This document shows positions 35,090-45,264 of a DNA stretch of 64,000 nt, piece after piece. The notes under the pieces are model-generated. The model worked only from the letters and a program-made list of their open reading frames with translations, was not told where the DNA came from and made no database searches. This stretch comes from Proteromonas lacertae (taxonomy: Eukaryota; Sar; Bigyra; Opalinata; Proteromonadidae): assembly GCA_002245135.1 (NCBI GenBank), contig NGBS01000879.1, positions 124,001 through 188,000 of the forward strand, written 5' to 3'. The translations under genes and the position numbers were made by a program. Positions within the stretch are counted from its first letter, which is position 1, and the number at the start of each line of letters is the position of its first letter.

Positions 35090-35900
35090 CTGAAACACGT
35101 AATTATTAAAGTTTACTAGTATATATAGCAAAAAAGGATATCTATTAAATTATTTGTAGATGATCTGTTTCTATTAGAATAATAAATATAGCTTCATACA
35201 CAGCCATTTATTCAAAAATGCAGCAACTGACAAATTAAAAAAATGATTGGTTTAGCAACGAGCCAAACCTAAAAAATTACACTTATTCCTCAAGCCATGC
35301 CGAACGTTAAGAAAGAAAAATATATTCTTTTGCTTTTTTCTCACGCTGTGATTAGTGCTTTGAAGTAAAACATAGCTATGGAATTTAGTTGTTCGGTATA
35401 TATTGTAGTTGTTTGGTTTTCATTTAGTAATATAGATAAAAGTAATGTAATTTATTCAACTAAATGCTTTTATGGACATTAAATTGATATTTTGACATTA
35501 TGAATGAAAATAATATGAGATATAATATTAGTTATTCATATTATACTCATTCAACAAATTTTTCTTTATCAGTAGCACATAGAGTAAGGAAAGGCTCATT
35601 GCATGTATGTTGTATTTAGAATATGAGATGGCATTATAATGAATTTATACACTCATTCATCAATAAATTTGCTAATATATCTTTCATTTAGAACTAGCAT
35701 ATGGTGCAATCACTAAATTTATTTATATTATCCTCATATTAATCTGTAAATTTAAAATAAATGCTTTAGTCTATCTAATTCCATCTCTATTTACTAAACT
35801 GAAAAATGGAACACAAGCCATCTTTGTATCAAACTCTAAGACGAACTTTGCTTGTCAACACAAATTACATTCATTTCTTTTTTTGTAGTTTATCTCGAGA
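35090..35900. other. Long divergent intergenic region upstream of eIF3h
   Basis: About 800 bp. The left edge probably holds the unresolved 5' exon of the coiled-coil gene (ATG near 35204, minus strand). CGAGCCAAAC at 35269-35278 and CAAGCC at 35291-35296 are copies of the recurring promoter motif. The remainder is AT-rich with no coding signal. Confidence 0.4.
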
Positions 35901-36777
35901 ATGAGTGATTCATCGAACAGAAGTATAAAATTTGTCGATCTTACAGATGCAGTATTTTGTATTTTTTATGCTTAATTAGACTTTAATGCAAATCATAAAA
36001 CATTGTAAAGACAATTATCCCACTCCAGCAACAGGCTCATTGTTGGGATTGGAAAATGAAGGAATAATTGAAGTTACTCATTCATTTGCTATTCCCCAAT
36101 TAGATGAAGATCCAGCAACAGGCAAATACCAAATGGATTTTCTAAAATTATTACGTCTTGTTAATGTAGATTTCAATAGTGTTGGTTGGTACACATCAGC
36201 AGATATTAGCGCATTTAGTACTGAAGAATTTGTCACAAGTCAATACAATTATCAAAAATCAATTGGAATTAACTCAATAGTATTAATATATGATCCATCA
36301 GAATTAAACTATGGTATATTAAACGTTAAAGCCCTTCAATTAAGCAAAGAATTCATTGAAACAATTGATAAAGATATAACAACATTAACATCTTTAACAT
36401 CCTGTGGTATTACTAGTAGTAATATTTATACTGAAATTCCAATAAGAATCATTCACAATGGTTTATCAACAGTTTTCCTTGACCAATTATCAAAATCACC
36501 TTTATATAGCAATAAGAAATATGACTTGAACTTATCCTATAATTCCTATTTAGAACATCATATTGAATATTTACAAAAGTCTGTCTTTAGTGTTGCTACA
36601 GACCTTGAAACAAGAGTGAATTATGAAAATGAAGTTAGAAATACAATTGCCAATATAAAGAAATATCAACAAGAGAAGAGTGCTGAGTATGAAGTGAAAG
36701 GAATAGAACCAAGTGATGATACTACACTTCCTCCTGAATTTAAATATCCCACTGAACCAAAGTATGAAATTATATAA
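35901..36777 (+). CDS. EIF3H: Translation initiation factor eIF3 subunit H
   Basis: Two exons (35901-35951, 35980-36777; intron 28 nt) give 282 residues. The N-terminus runs DLTDATLMQIIKHCKDN into an MPN fold with TGSLLGLENEGIIEVTHSFAIP, VDFNSVGWYTSADISAF (the W-Y-x-S region, but with the JAMM zinc ligands absent, as expected of the MPN- eIF3h), and INSIVLIYDPSELNYG. The C-terminal half is helical with a cluster LEHHIEYLQKSVFSVATDLETRVNYEN typical of eIF3h. Shorter than animal eIF3h (~350). It is part of the eIF3 complex in translation initiation. Confidence 0.85.
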
Positions 36778-37074
36778 TTATTATATTGTATAGTCATTTA
36801 AAGACTTTATTAGTAACACATCAAATTCGTAACTATTGTGATAGAGTAAATGAGTACAGTGAACAGTCTTTGAAGAAATTGTTCCTTGTAGGAAATATAC
36901 ATAAATAAATCTATTAAATAATATATTATTACTACGATTGTTTTGTATAAATGATGAATTATTGAAAGAATTAAGAATTAGTTTGATTATCTCAAGCCAG
37001 AATATTTTTTTAAATGCTTAGTTTCATTCGTAATACTTCGTTTTCCGGCTAAAACAATATGTTTTGCATCATAT

Positions 37075-38761
37075 ATGAGATCATTTTCATTGAACAATGG
37101 AAAAAATTACAAGCCAGGATTGATTTTTGATGCTTATCACAAAGAAATAAAAAATGGTAGATTTGATGAAGATCCTAAACAATTAGTTATGATTAAGGAA
37201 TTGGAAAAGTTATCTTATATACTTTCAACATATGAAAAACCAACATTACCTGAGTGGGAGTTAGTGAAAATAGATAAAGAAAGTAAACTAACCACTGAAA
37301 AGTTTTACAATACAAAAGAAGAAGCAACCAAAGAATGCACAATGAAACAAAGAGACAATCAAATTGATCAATATTTTATTCGTCCTATTAGTTATCAATC
37401 CATATTATCAACAACATTAAAGAAGAGACACACTGTATTACCATCAATGAAGATAAGTAGACTTCCAACAGAAGTAAACTATGATAATGAAGAAAGTTAC
37501 AATTCCAATCCAAATCCAGAAATAGAAGAAACAAAAACAATAAAACAACAACCAATAAAAGTGAAGATAAGTGATGTTTATGATAAACCATCCAATATAG
37601 TAATCCCTGATACACCAAATTTCAAAATTCCAAGAGGATTATATATTTATGGTTCAGTTGGAACAGGTAAGTCAATGTTAATGAAATTATTCTACGATTA
37701 TTCACCTGTAAGTGAAAATCTTAAAAGAAGAATTCATTTTCATGAATTTATGCAGGAAATCCATGAAAATATACATAAATATAAATTACACTATTATAAT
37801 TCACCGAATAACTTATCTGAATCTATTCATAAGAACTATTACAGTGAAAATGACGCGATTGTGGAAGTTTCAAAAAATATAGCAAAAACATATACACTTT
37901 TATGCTTAGACGAATTTCAAGTTACTGATATTGCAGATGCAATTATTATGAGTAATATTTTTGAAATTTTATTTAAATTTGGAACAATTGTTGTTTCTAC
38001 AAGTAATCAATCTCCTAATGACTTATACTCTAATGGTTTGAATAGACACATATTTTTACCTTTTATTTCTTTATTAACTAGATGGTGTAAAGTGTTAGAT
38101 ATTGACAGTCAGATTGATTATAGACAGACAAAATATATTCCTAATAAAACCACTTATTACTATCCAATAACAAATGATAATTTAAAGAAAATAGAAGAAG
38201 AGAATAAAGAGTTGTTTAAAGAAGGGAAATCGTATGATTTACCAATATGTAGAGGAAGATTTATGAAGATTGAATTGACTGATAAGAATCATAAAACTGC
38301 TTTGATTGATTTTAATGTTTTATGTAAAGAAGTATTATTTATTTTTTTTATTTTTTTATTCTCTTTTAAATAGGAAAGAGGAACATTAGATTATGAAGTA
38401 TTAAGTAAAAAGTATGAAACAGTAATTGTGAAGAATATTCCAGTTTTTAATATGACTATTCATAATGAACTTGCAAGATTTATAATGTTGGTTGATCATT
38501 TATATGATCATCATATTCATTTAATATGTCTTGCTGAATCATCAGTATAATCTCTTGTTTATTATTGAATAGATTGATGATTTGTTTAAAGAGATAATTA
38601 CAGCCAAAATAGAAGGAGAAAATCCATTAGTTAAAGATGTTGCTAGTCTTCAACAAGGTGTTAATAATGCAAAGAAAAATCTGATATTTAGAAGTAAAAG
38701 AACTATTTCTAGATTGTATGATATGACAGGTCAAGCTTATAAATATTATGTTAATGAATAA
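37075..38761 (+). CDS. AFG1/LACE1-like mitochondrial AAA ATPase
   Basis: Three exons (37075-38331, 38374-38544, 38573-38761; introns 42 and 28 nt) give 538 residues. A short basic Ser/Arg N-terminus (MRSFSLNNGKNYKPG) is compatible with mitochondrial import. AFG1 signatures: Walker A YGSVGTGKSMLM, FYDYSP, RRIHFHEFMQEIHENIHK, Walker B LLCLDEFQVTDIADAIIM, VVSTSNQSPNDLYSNGLNRHIFLPFI, then LDYEVLSKKYETVIVKNIPVFNMTIHNELARFIMLVDHLYDHHIHLICLAES (split in runs) and a C-terminal SRLYDMTGQAYK. AFG1 acts in mitochondrial protein quality control. A CTCAAGCCAG promoter-like motif lies 75 bp upstream. Confidence 0.88.
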
Positions 38762-38832
38762 GTAATTATTTTGTTGTGTAGAAAAAAATAAAATAATTTG
38801 AATTAAAAAATAAAAAAAAATAATTATATTTC

Positions 38833-39844
38833 TTACCATAAATAACTTGGTGGAGGATTATTCATTTTTGTTTGATTTATAGGAGGTAGATGAGATGGTC
38901 TTCTTTCACCATTATCTACTATATTCTCTGTATTTGAATTATTTTCATTTTGTTGGATTTGAGGTGGTTGTTGAGTTTGTGGAGGTTGGAATTGTTGTTG
39001 CTGTTGATATTGTGGTTGAATTTGAGGTTGTTGAGGATAAGGATTTTGATTTGATGTAATTGGAGGAGGAACAATCATCATAGGAACAGGAATAGGCATC
39101 ATTGGTGGAGTGTTATTTGGTTGTTGTTGTTGTTGAGTAAAAGATTGTCGATTTGGAGGTTGAATTAGAGGTTGAATTGGAGGTTGTTGTTGTTGTGGTA
39201 ATGGTTGATTTGGAAGCGGATTGATTCTGCTGCTGTTGCTGTTGTTGTTGTTGTTGTTGTTGTTGAGCTGGTGATCTTGCTGATCCAGGAGGTATACTTT
39301 CATCACCATAATAATTAGAAGGAGCAAATGATGGTGGATAATAACCACCACCACCTCCATAATAGCCATAACCATAAGGATTAGGATAATATCCATAATA
39401 ACCACTTCTTGCAGATAATGGTGGAACTTGAGGTGTTTCATTATTAGGTTGTTGTTGTTGTTCTTGTTGTTGTTGCTTATTGTCTTTGTTATTATTCTCA
39501 TTATCTTTATCAATATTGTCATTATCTTCAACTTCTTTAATATCTTTCTTTGGATTATCTTCTTCAGGACTTATCTTACTTCTTCTTCTATATCCTCCTC
39601 TTCCTCCTCTTCCTCTTCCTCCTCTTCCACCTCGTCTTCCTTGCCAACCACCACGCCATTGATAATAATTAGTAGCAGGTGGTGGAATAAATAAACCTAA
39701 ATCTTCACCATCATCATCAGTTGTGAAATTATTACTAGATTCACAGAATGTACTTGAACAACATGGTTTCTTTGTTGCTCTTTTTCTTAAAGTTTCCATA
39801 TCAATTTCATCACATTCCTGTAACAATATCAATGAATTGTGCAT
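38833..39844 (-). CDS. RGG- and Q-rich low-complexity protein, frame uncertain
   Basis: From 39844 the frame encodes DMETLRKRATKKPCC, an acidic patch, then an RGG box (WRGGWQGRRGGRGGRGRGG), Asn/Asp- and Gln-rich stretches, and a Tyr/Gly/Pro-rich part (GYYGYYPNPYGYGYYGGGG). At a (CAA/CAG)n run near 39250 this frame becomes Thr/Ser-rich and stops at 39113, whereas the neighbouring frame continues with a Pro/Gln-rich sequence (NPYPQQPQIQPQYQQQQQ) to PPPSYLW and TAA at 38833. The latter looks like the true C-terminus, so the repeat has slipped or one base is wrong. RGG boxes bind RNA. The apparent start overlaps the EF-hand exon of the P2X gene; the two may be one gene. Confidence 0.5.
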
Positions 39845-41449
39845 AAGTTAATTTACCATCATGATCTTCTTCATCAGCTAAACAAAAATAAAATATAAAA
39901 ATGATTTATGTATATATATATACTATATGATAATATATTAGAAACAAGAGCATTAATTTCACTTTTACTAAATGGTTCTTCTGATTCAGATCTTAAACCA
40001 GCACCTTCTCCTTTCTTACCAAACGCCATTTGCAGCAATCTCCTCAATTCTTTAGCATCAATTGATTTATCATTGATTTACATCGATTTGTCTGAAGGCT
40101 CTAGCATTAATTGCAGCTTGTAATGAAAATTGTGCTAATTCTTTATTGATATTAGTCTCTTGAAAACCATACTTTTTATAAATCTTTGAATCATCACCTA
40201 AAAAGTAAAATGCAATATATCTTGTGATTGTATAAGCGACATTTAATAGCACAACACCATCAGTGATAGCTGAAATTAAAGCAGAAAAACTAAACTCAGC
40301 AATCTGACCTCTTGAAGAGAAATGAAATGTAATTCCTTTTCTTATTGTTTTTATATAATCAATATCAACTTTTGGATTATTCCTGTTCTGTTTTCCTATG
40401 TAGTTTATATCATCTAATATTGTTGGAACAATTTCATCTAATTTTACATGAACTTCACATATATAATCATCATCATTTATTATATTTCTTATTTTACTTC
40501 TTATTTTCCCATTATTTGTATTATCATAATCAAATGATAAATGCAATCCAACTCCAGTTATTCTATAGGTATTATGAAGTTCAGAATTATTGTAAATATG
40601 ATCGTTTTTATTTATATCATCAATTTTTATACCAACTATATTTAACCAATCTTTTATAGTTAAGGAGATATCTTCACCAGATTTAAATGTATAAAGAACA
40701 TTATCATTATCATCCAAAATTACTGTTACTAAATCTCTACCAATTTGTGGATCAGTTGAAGCATATAAACCTGATTCTAATAAGTAAATAAAATTAAAGA
40801 AACAGAATATAATTAAAAAAATGTTAAAAAAAAATGATATTATTGAATGTTTTAATGAATAATTCATCATTTCAATTCCTGGTATAATATCATATGTTTC
40901 TTTTGATATTACACATTTCCCAGGATATATTTGTGTACAATCTGTAGTAGTAGAACATGTTGTACAGTCTACATTTGTCTCTGTAACAGATGATGAATTG
41001 AAATATGTAAATATATTTGCTGTATTTTCAGTTATTTCTGTAGCTGATATTGTTCCATATAATATACAGTCTGGTTTTACTATATTTCCATTTCTATATT
41101 GAATATGGATATAAAAAACAATACTCTGGATTATAAATAGTGTAATCATTACAGTATGTGAAATTAGGAGCAGAAGGATTTGATAAATACAGTGACTGTT
41201 CCTTTAAATATAACTCATCAAACATAGTTGAATACACAACTTGAGATGGAGTCTAATGGATATTATATATAATCCTAATAATACCTCAAAACCTAAATAT
41301 TTCTGATTAACAAATAAATCAATGAAAAAATATGCAACCATAACCAATTGTAAAAATCTAAAGATAAATCCCTAAAATTATAATTAAATTTGATATACTA
41401 GACGATGATCATGTAATACTACATTCTTCTCTGCAGTAAACACAAACAT
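39810..41449 (-). CDS. P2X-type ATP-gated channel with C-terminal EF-hands
   Basis: Exons 41449-41399, 41371-41285, 41252-41125, 41093-about 40080 and on, with a last intron 39923-39878. TM1 region: KNVVLHDHRLGFIFRFLQLVMVAYFF (in runs), the P2X start with a Lys-rich cytoplasmic end and G-x-x-x-R-x-x-Q. Ectodomain: several cysteines (DCTTCSTTTDC, GKC), TYRITGVGLHLSFDYDN. TM2: RKGITFHFSSRGQIAEFSFSALISAITDGVVLLNV, matching P2X RxGIxFxxxxxGxAGxFxxxPxxxxxxxGxxLxxV. A second conserved-position feature is absent Walker or S4 motifs. After TM2, KKYGFQETN then INARAFRQIDVN, one base out, DKSIDAKELRRLLQ, a perfect EF loop, and a second EF-hand (EEDHDGKLTYAQF). A hydrophobic run at about residues 173-193 within the ectodomain is unexplained. 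Confidence 0.75.
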
Positions 41450-41659
41450 CCCTTCCACCGCAGACCACAGACCCTACAACAACATATTACAAAACGCTAT
41501 ACCATTTATAAAGAGAGAAAAACGAATTAAACTTTTAAAAACTGAAAAGATAACGGATAATATTTTAGATAATTGTGTTTTTCTTCTCTTTCTCAAATTA
41601 GAATAAACAAATGAATAAACATACAAAGAAATATATTAAAAGACAAAATTAAAAATAAA

Positions 41660-42583
41660 TTACACAGTTTTCAACACCTCCAAATTTCTTCTATCATTAA
41701 TATCAACATAAACGTTTATTAAATATGCAATAATAAAAGTAATACATCTCATATAACTACCAACCATCCAAGAAGACACTTTAGATTCTCTTATATTACT
41801 TGTTATGTTAGGAAAAAATATAGGAGTTGTATAAGACAAACTAATAATAGCTTCAGTGTTATTCTCTTTAGCTGAATAATCGTCATACATATACGCTTCA
41901 AAATTACATATTGCCAATGAAGCAGTAAATCCAAATAACAGAAAGAATCCTAATATTGGACTTAGAATTGTATGTTTGTGATATTTTTCCACATCTGTAA
42001 GTGTTAGTGTAATCTCCATAATGGCTAGAGTGTAACATATATAAAATACAACTCGATAGTAAGCTATTGATATATATATATAAATAATGATTATACGTGC
42101 AGTAGGTAAATAAGAAATGTAAAAATCAGTAGTTGATTTTGTGGCTATCATCCATATTAATTGTTGAACTGAAAAACCAAATAGCAATGCTTTGATAATA
42201 GTAAAAACATAGCCAAGAATAGCTTCACATGTTTTCACTACTGTTTCACTTCTGGCTCTCAATTCTTCTACTTTCTTTTCTTCAAGACGTCTGTTTAATT
42301 CATCAATAGAAACAGCTCTGAATTCTCCATTTGTCAATTCAATATATAATTTAGCTCTATTAAAAATATAACAAAAGAATTATACTTTTTTGCATCATTT
42401 TCTTTAAACAAACTATCAATTTCAGCCGGCAAAGCTTTAATGTCACCTACAAATTTCATCACATCATCTCGGGTCGAGAGTGTAGCTGTTGTATTAGCTG
42501 TAGGAAAGTTTAATTCAATATTTCCTAGAAACGGTCCATCAGGGAGCACAGATGCCTAGATATTAAAATTATCTATATACCAT
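41660..42583 (-). CDS. Four-helix membrane protein, TMEM237-like (ciliary transition zone)
   Basis: The first exon is just the ATG (42583-42581), followed by introns 42580-42556 (25 nt), 42385-42357 (29 nt) and an in-frame 33-nt one (42096-42064), giving about 278 residues. ASVLPDGPFLGNIELNFP opens the protein; after a charged coiled-coil helix (LNRRLEEKKVEELRARSETVVKT) come four membrane segments in the C-terminal half, with a lumenal loop NFEAYMYDDY... between the third and fourth. Size, the N-terminal soluble part and the 4-TM layout resemble TMEM237, a transition-zone component. The match is by architecture and weak sequence similarity; an unrelated 4-TM protein is possible. It is divergent from the ciliary TTLL gene. 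Confidence 0.5.
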
Positions 42584-42628
42584 TTATATAACTCAAAAAT
42601 AACAAAAATATATTTTTGATTTTTAAAC

Positions 42629-42640
42629 TTCAAGCCAAAC
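42629..42640. promoter_or_regulatory. TTCAAGCCAAAC motif in a divergent promoter
   Basis: The only 68 bp between the TMEM237-like start (42583) and the TTLL start (42652) hold one TTCAAGCCAAAC, the best copy of the recurring motif. It sits 12 bp before the TTLL ATG, so it probably overlaps the transcription start region of one or both genes. Confidence 0.5.
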
Positions 42641-42651
42641 TATTTTTGAAA

Positions 42652-44704
42652 ATGAAATCAGTTGCATATGAAGTGAAGCTTGATGAAGAAGATAAAGAGA
42701 TTTCTTTGAAGGAATACAACTCCAGTAAATCTTCTTCAGGTATTAATATTTGAATTTATCAACAACCTTTCAATATTTTATGTACTTTATAGGAATCGTC
42801 ACTCCAAAGAAGATAATAAAAACATTTGAAAAGCATACGAAGAAAGTTAAAGAGAATGACATTCAAAAGTATGTATTTTATTCATTGTAATAAAATAGGA
42901 GAAAGAAAATAGTTACAAAGGTAATTTTTTTATACTATAAATATATATATAGCCTAAAGTATATACTGTCACTCCAGAAGAGATTGAATTCAGAAGAAAG
43001 AACAATATTTCAATTAATCAGAAAATATTCTATGCTTCAGACAGTTTTCCTGATGTTGTCAAATATTTTCAGTATTATTATATCATATATAATCCATAAT
43101 AGAGAGAGAGGCTGGTATAGAGCTGATGATTATGAAATACCTTATATCGATTTTAAAGTAATATACATATATATATAATATTATATTATAGTTCTCGTTA
43201 AAACGTAAAATAGATTACAAAATATTGCAAGATTATCAAATGGTATGTTTATTTTTAGATGATTCACTGTTATGTCGAAAAGTATATTTTGTTGAATTAT
43301 TTTATAGGAAACATTTGTTAATACAATTAAGAATTGTATGTGGAATATATCCTGTGATTATAAAGATTTCTTCCCACGTTGTTATATACTGAGTAATGAT
43401 GATGGTAGACAAGAATTCAAATACAATTTCTATGTTAATAAATGTATTCAAAACTGTCAAAATATAGTGAAAGAGTATGAATCTGGAAATACACAAATCA
43501 CTGTATTATTATTTTATATTATTATTATTATTTATAAATAGTATAATGTTAAAGTATGGAATGCAATGATAAAATTATTCACTAATTATTTCCAATCTGA
43601 AAGTGATGAGTTATTAGATTCACCTGATGGATATAACACTGATATTGATAACTTAACATACAGATCATTACAATTAACATTGAAAGACCCGAAATCCAAA
43701 GATATTATCACCGAAGATATCATTAATCAGTGTAAAAAATATGTCAATCAATTTAAAGAAGAAAATGAATTTCAGTTCAGTTTAAATGGAAATGATGAAA
43801 CATCGCAAAATATTTGGATATGTAAACCAGCAGGTAAATCAAGAGGAAGAGGAATATTTTTAACCAGTAATTATAAAGAAATTGATATGGCAACTAGAGG
43901 TAGAGAAAGCCAATGGATTTGTCAAAAGTATATAGAAAAACCACTCGTTGTATTAAATCATAAATTTGATATAAGACAATGGGTGTTATGTACTGATTGG
44001 AATCCATTAGCTATTTATTATTACGAACATTGTTATTTAAGATTCTGTAGTGAAGAGTATGATAGTAATAATCTGAATAATATCTATATGCATTTATCTA
44101 ATAACTGTATTCAGAAGGAAAAAGTGGATGAATTTGATAAAACTGATTTCAAAGGGTTAATGTGGTCAGTTGAACAATTCAGACAATATCTAAAAGATAA
44201 TAGTAATAATAATGAAGATATCTATGAGAATATAATCAGACCACAAATGAATGATATTATATTGAAATCCTTACAATCTTGTCAAGGTTTAATTGAAGAA
44301 AGAAAAATGACATATGAAATGTTCGGTTATGATTTTATGATTGATTCAAACTATCATGTTTGGTTGATTGAGATTAATAGTTCACCTGATTTATCATATA
44401 GTACTTATTTAACAGAGAAATATGTGAAAGAAGGTATTCCTACTTTAATGAATATTGCTTTATATTCACCTGATCAGAAGAAGAAGATTAATCAATATCA
44501 ACGTAAGATAGGTGATGAATTTATTAAAGTAGAAGAGAAAGAATTGACTGAAGAAGATTATGGATTTTGGAAGTTGTTGTATAAGGAGAAACCAATTCGT
44601 ATTTATTATTATTATTATATGTATTATGTATTTATATGTATATAGCATCTTCTTATTTATCTGCTGCTGTTGATATGAAGATTAAAGGTAAAAAGATAGT
44701 ATAG
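42652..44704 (+). CDS. Tubulin glycylase, TTLL3/8 type
   Basis: Nine exons (42652-42739, 42793-42868, 42899-42920, 42953-43071, 43103-43157, 43192-43281, 43308-43502, 43542-44598, 44646-44704) give 586 residues with all phases closed. N-terminal part: KIFYASDSFPDVVKYFQERGWY, and DYKDFFPRCYILS. ATP-grasp catalytic core: NIWICKPAGKSRGRGIFL, WICQKYIEKPLVVLNHKFDIRQWVL (in runs), TDWNPLAIYYYEHCYLRF, HLSNNCIQKE, YEMFGYDFMID and VWLIEINSSPDLSYST. The WNPL..Y.E.YLRF and DIRQW elements are those of TTLL3/8/10 glycylases rather than glutamylases. The enzyme adds glycine side chains to axonemal tubulin tails. The intron at 43072-43102 removes what otherwise looks like a frameshift. Confidence 0.88.
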
Positions 44705-44831
44705 AATGTATCTGTTCTACTTAATTATTATATATTGACATTTACTAATATATATGCATTATATTTATGTTGTTATGAGTTTTTATAATCCCAAATTTAA
44801 AGGAAAAAAAACACTTTAATAAGTATTATAC

Positions 44832-45117
44832 TTATGCAGATGAAATTAAACTGACTTCTTTATTGGCTCTAAGAATAAAATAATAATACAATAAATACGC
44901 TTTAGCCCAAGGTGTTAATTTCTCAATGACTAAGTCAGCAGTTACATTACCTTTAACTACAACTTCTTGTTTTGCTACATCTGTGACAATACTTGTAATC
45001 TCTGGTATCTTTCCTAAAATGTTCTTAACTGCGTTTGAACAACCCTCACAACTCATAGTAACACGGAATGTATGTGTCTATAATAAATTAATACAACTAT
45101 TGTACTTGTTCTGCCAT
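44832..45117 (-). CDS. ATOX1-type copper chaperone
   Basis: Three exons (45117-45106, 45077-44899, 44868-44832; introns 28 and 30 nt) give 75 residues, the normal length. The HMA fold is complete: THTFRVTMSCEGCSNAVKNIL with the metal-binding MSCEGC motif, then KQEVVVKGNVTADLVIEKL and WAKAANKEV. ATOX1/ATX1 carries Cu(I) through the cytosol to P-type copper ATPases. The first exon encodes only MAEQ. No copper ATPase is in the window. Confidence 0.9.
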
Positions 45118-45264
45118 ATCTATTACAATAAATGAATTATTTGAATTTTAAATCAAAAGTAAAATATCTGGTAAATAACATGTGTCATTTTTTTGTTAAA
45201 TCCATTTCAAAACGAACATATTTATAGAAAATTAAATATTCAATAAATAAGAATTATAATTAAG

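Noticed and set aside
39428-39694. Ser/Leu-rich ORFs on the plus strand at 39.4-39.7 kb
   Set aside because: Antisense shadows of the RGG/poly-Q low-complexity region.
40070-41149. Polycystin/TRP-like channel
   Set aside because: TM1 and TM2 with conserved G-x-x-x-R-x-x-Q and GITFHFSSRGQIAEF patterns and only two main membrane segments fit P2X, not polycystin.
41094-41260. Apparent frameshift in the P2X ectodomain near 41100
   Set aside because: A 31-nt GTATTG...ATATAG intron (41094-41124) restores the frame exactly.
42953-43157. Apparent +1 frameshift in the TTLL gene near 43090
   Set aside because: A 31-nt GTATTA...AATAG intron (43072-43102) joins FPDVVKYFQ to ERGWY in phase, so no slip is needed.
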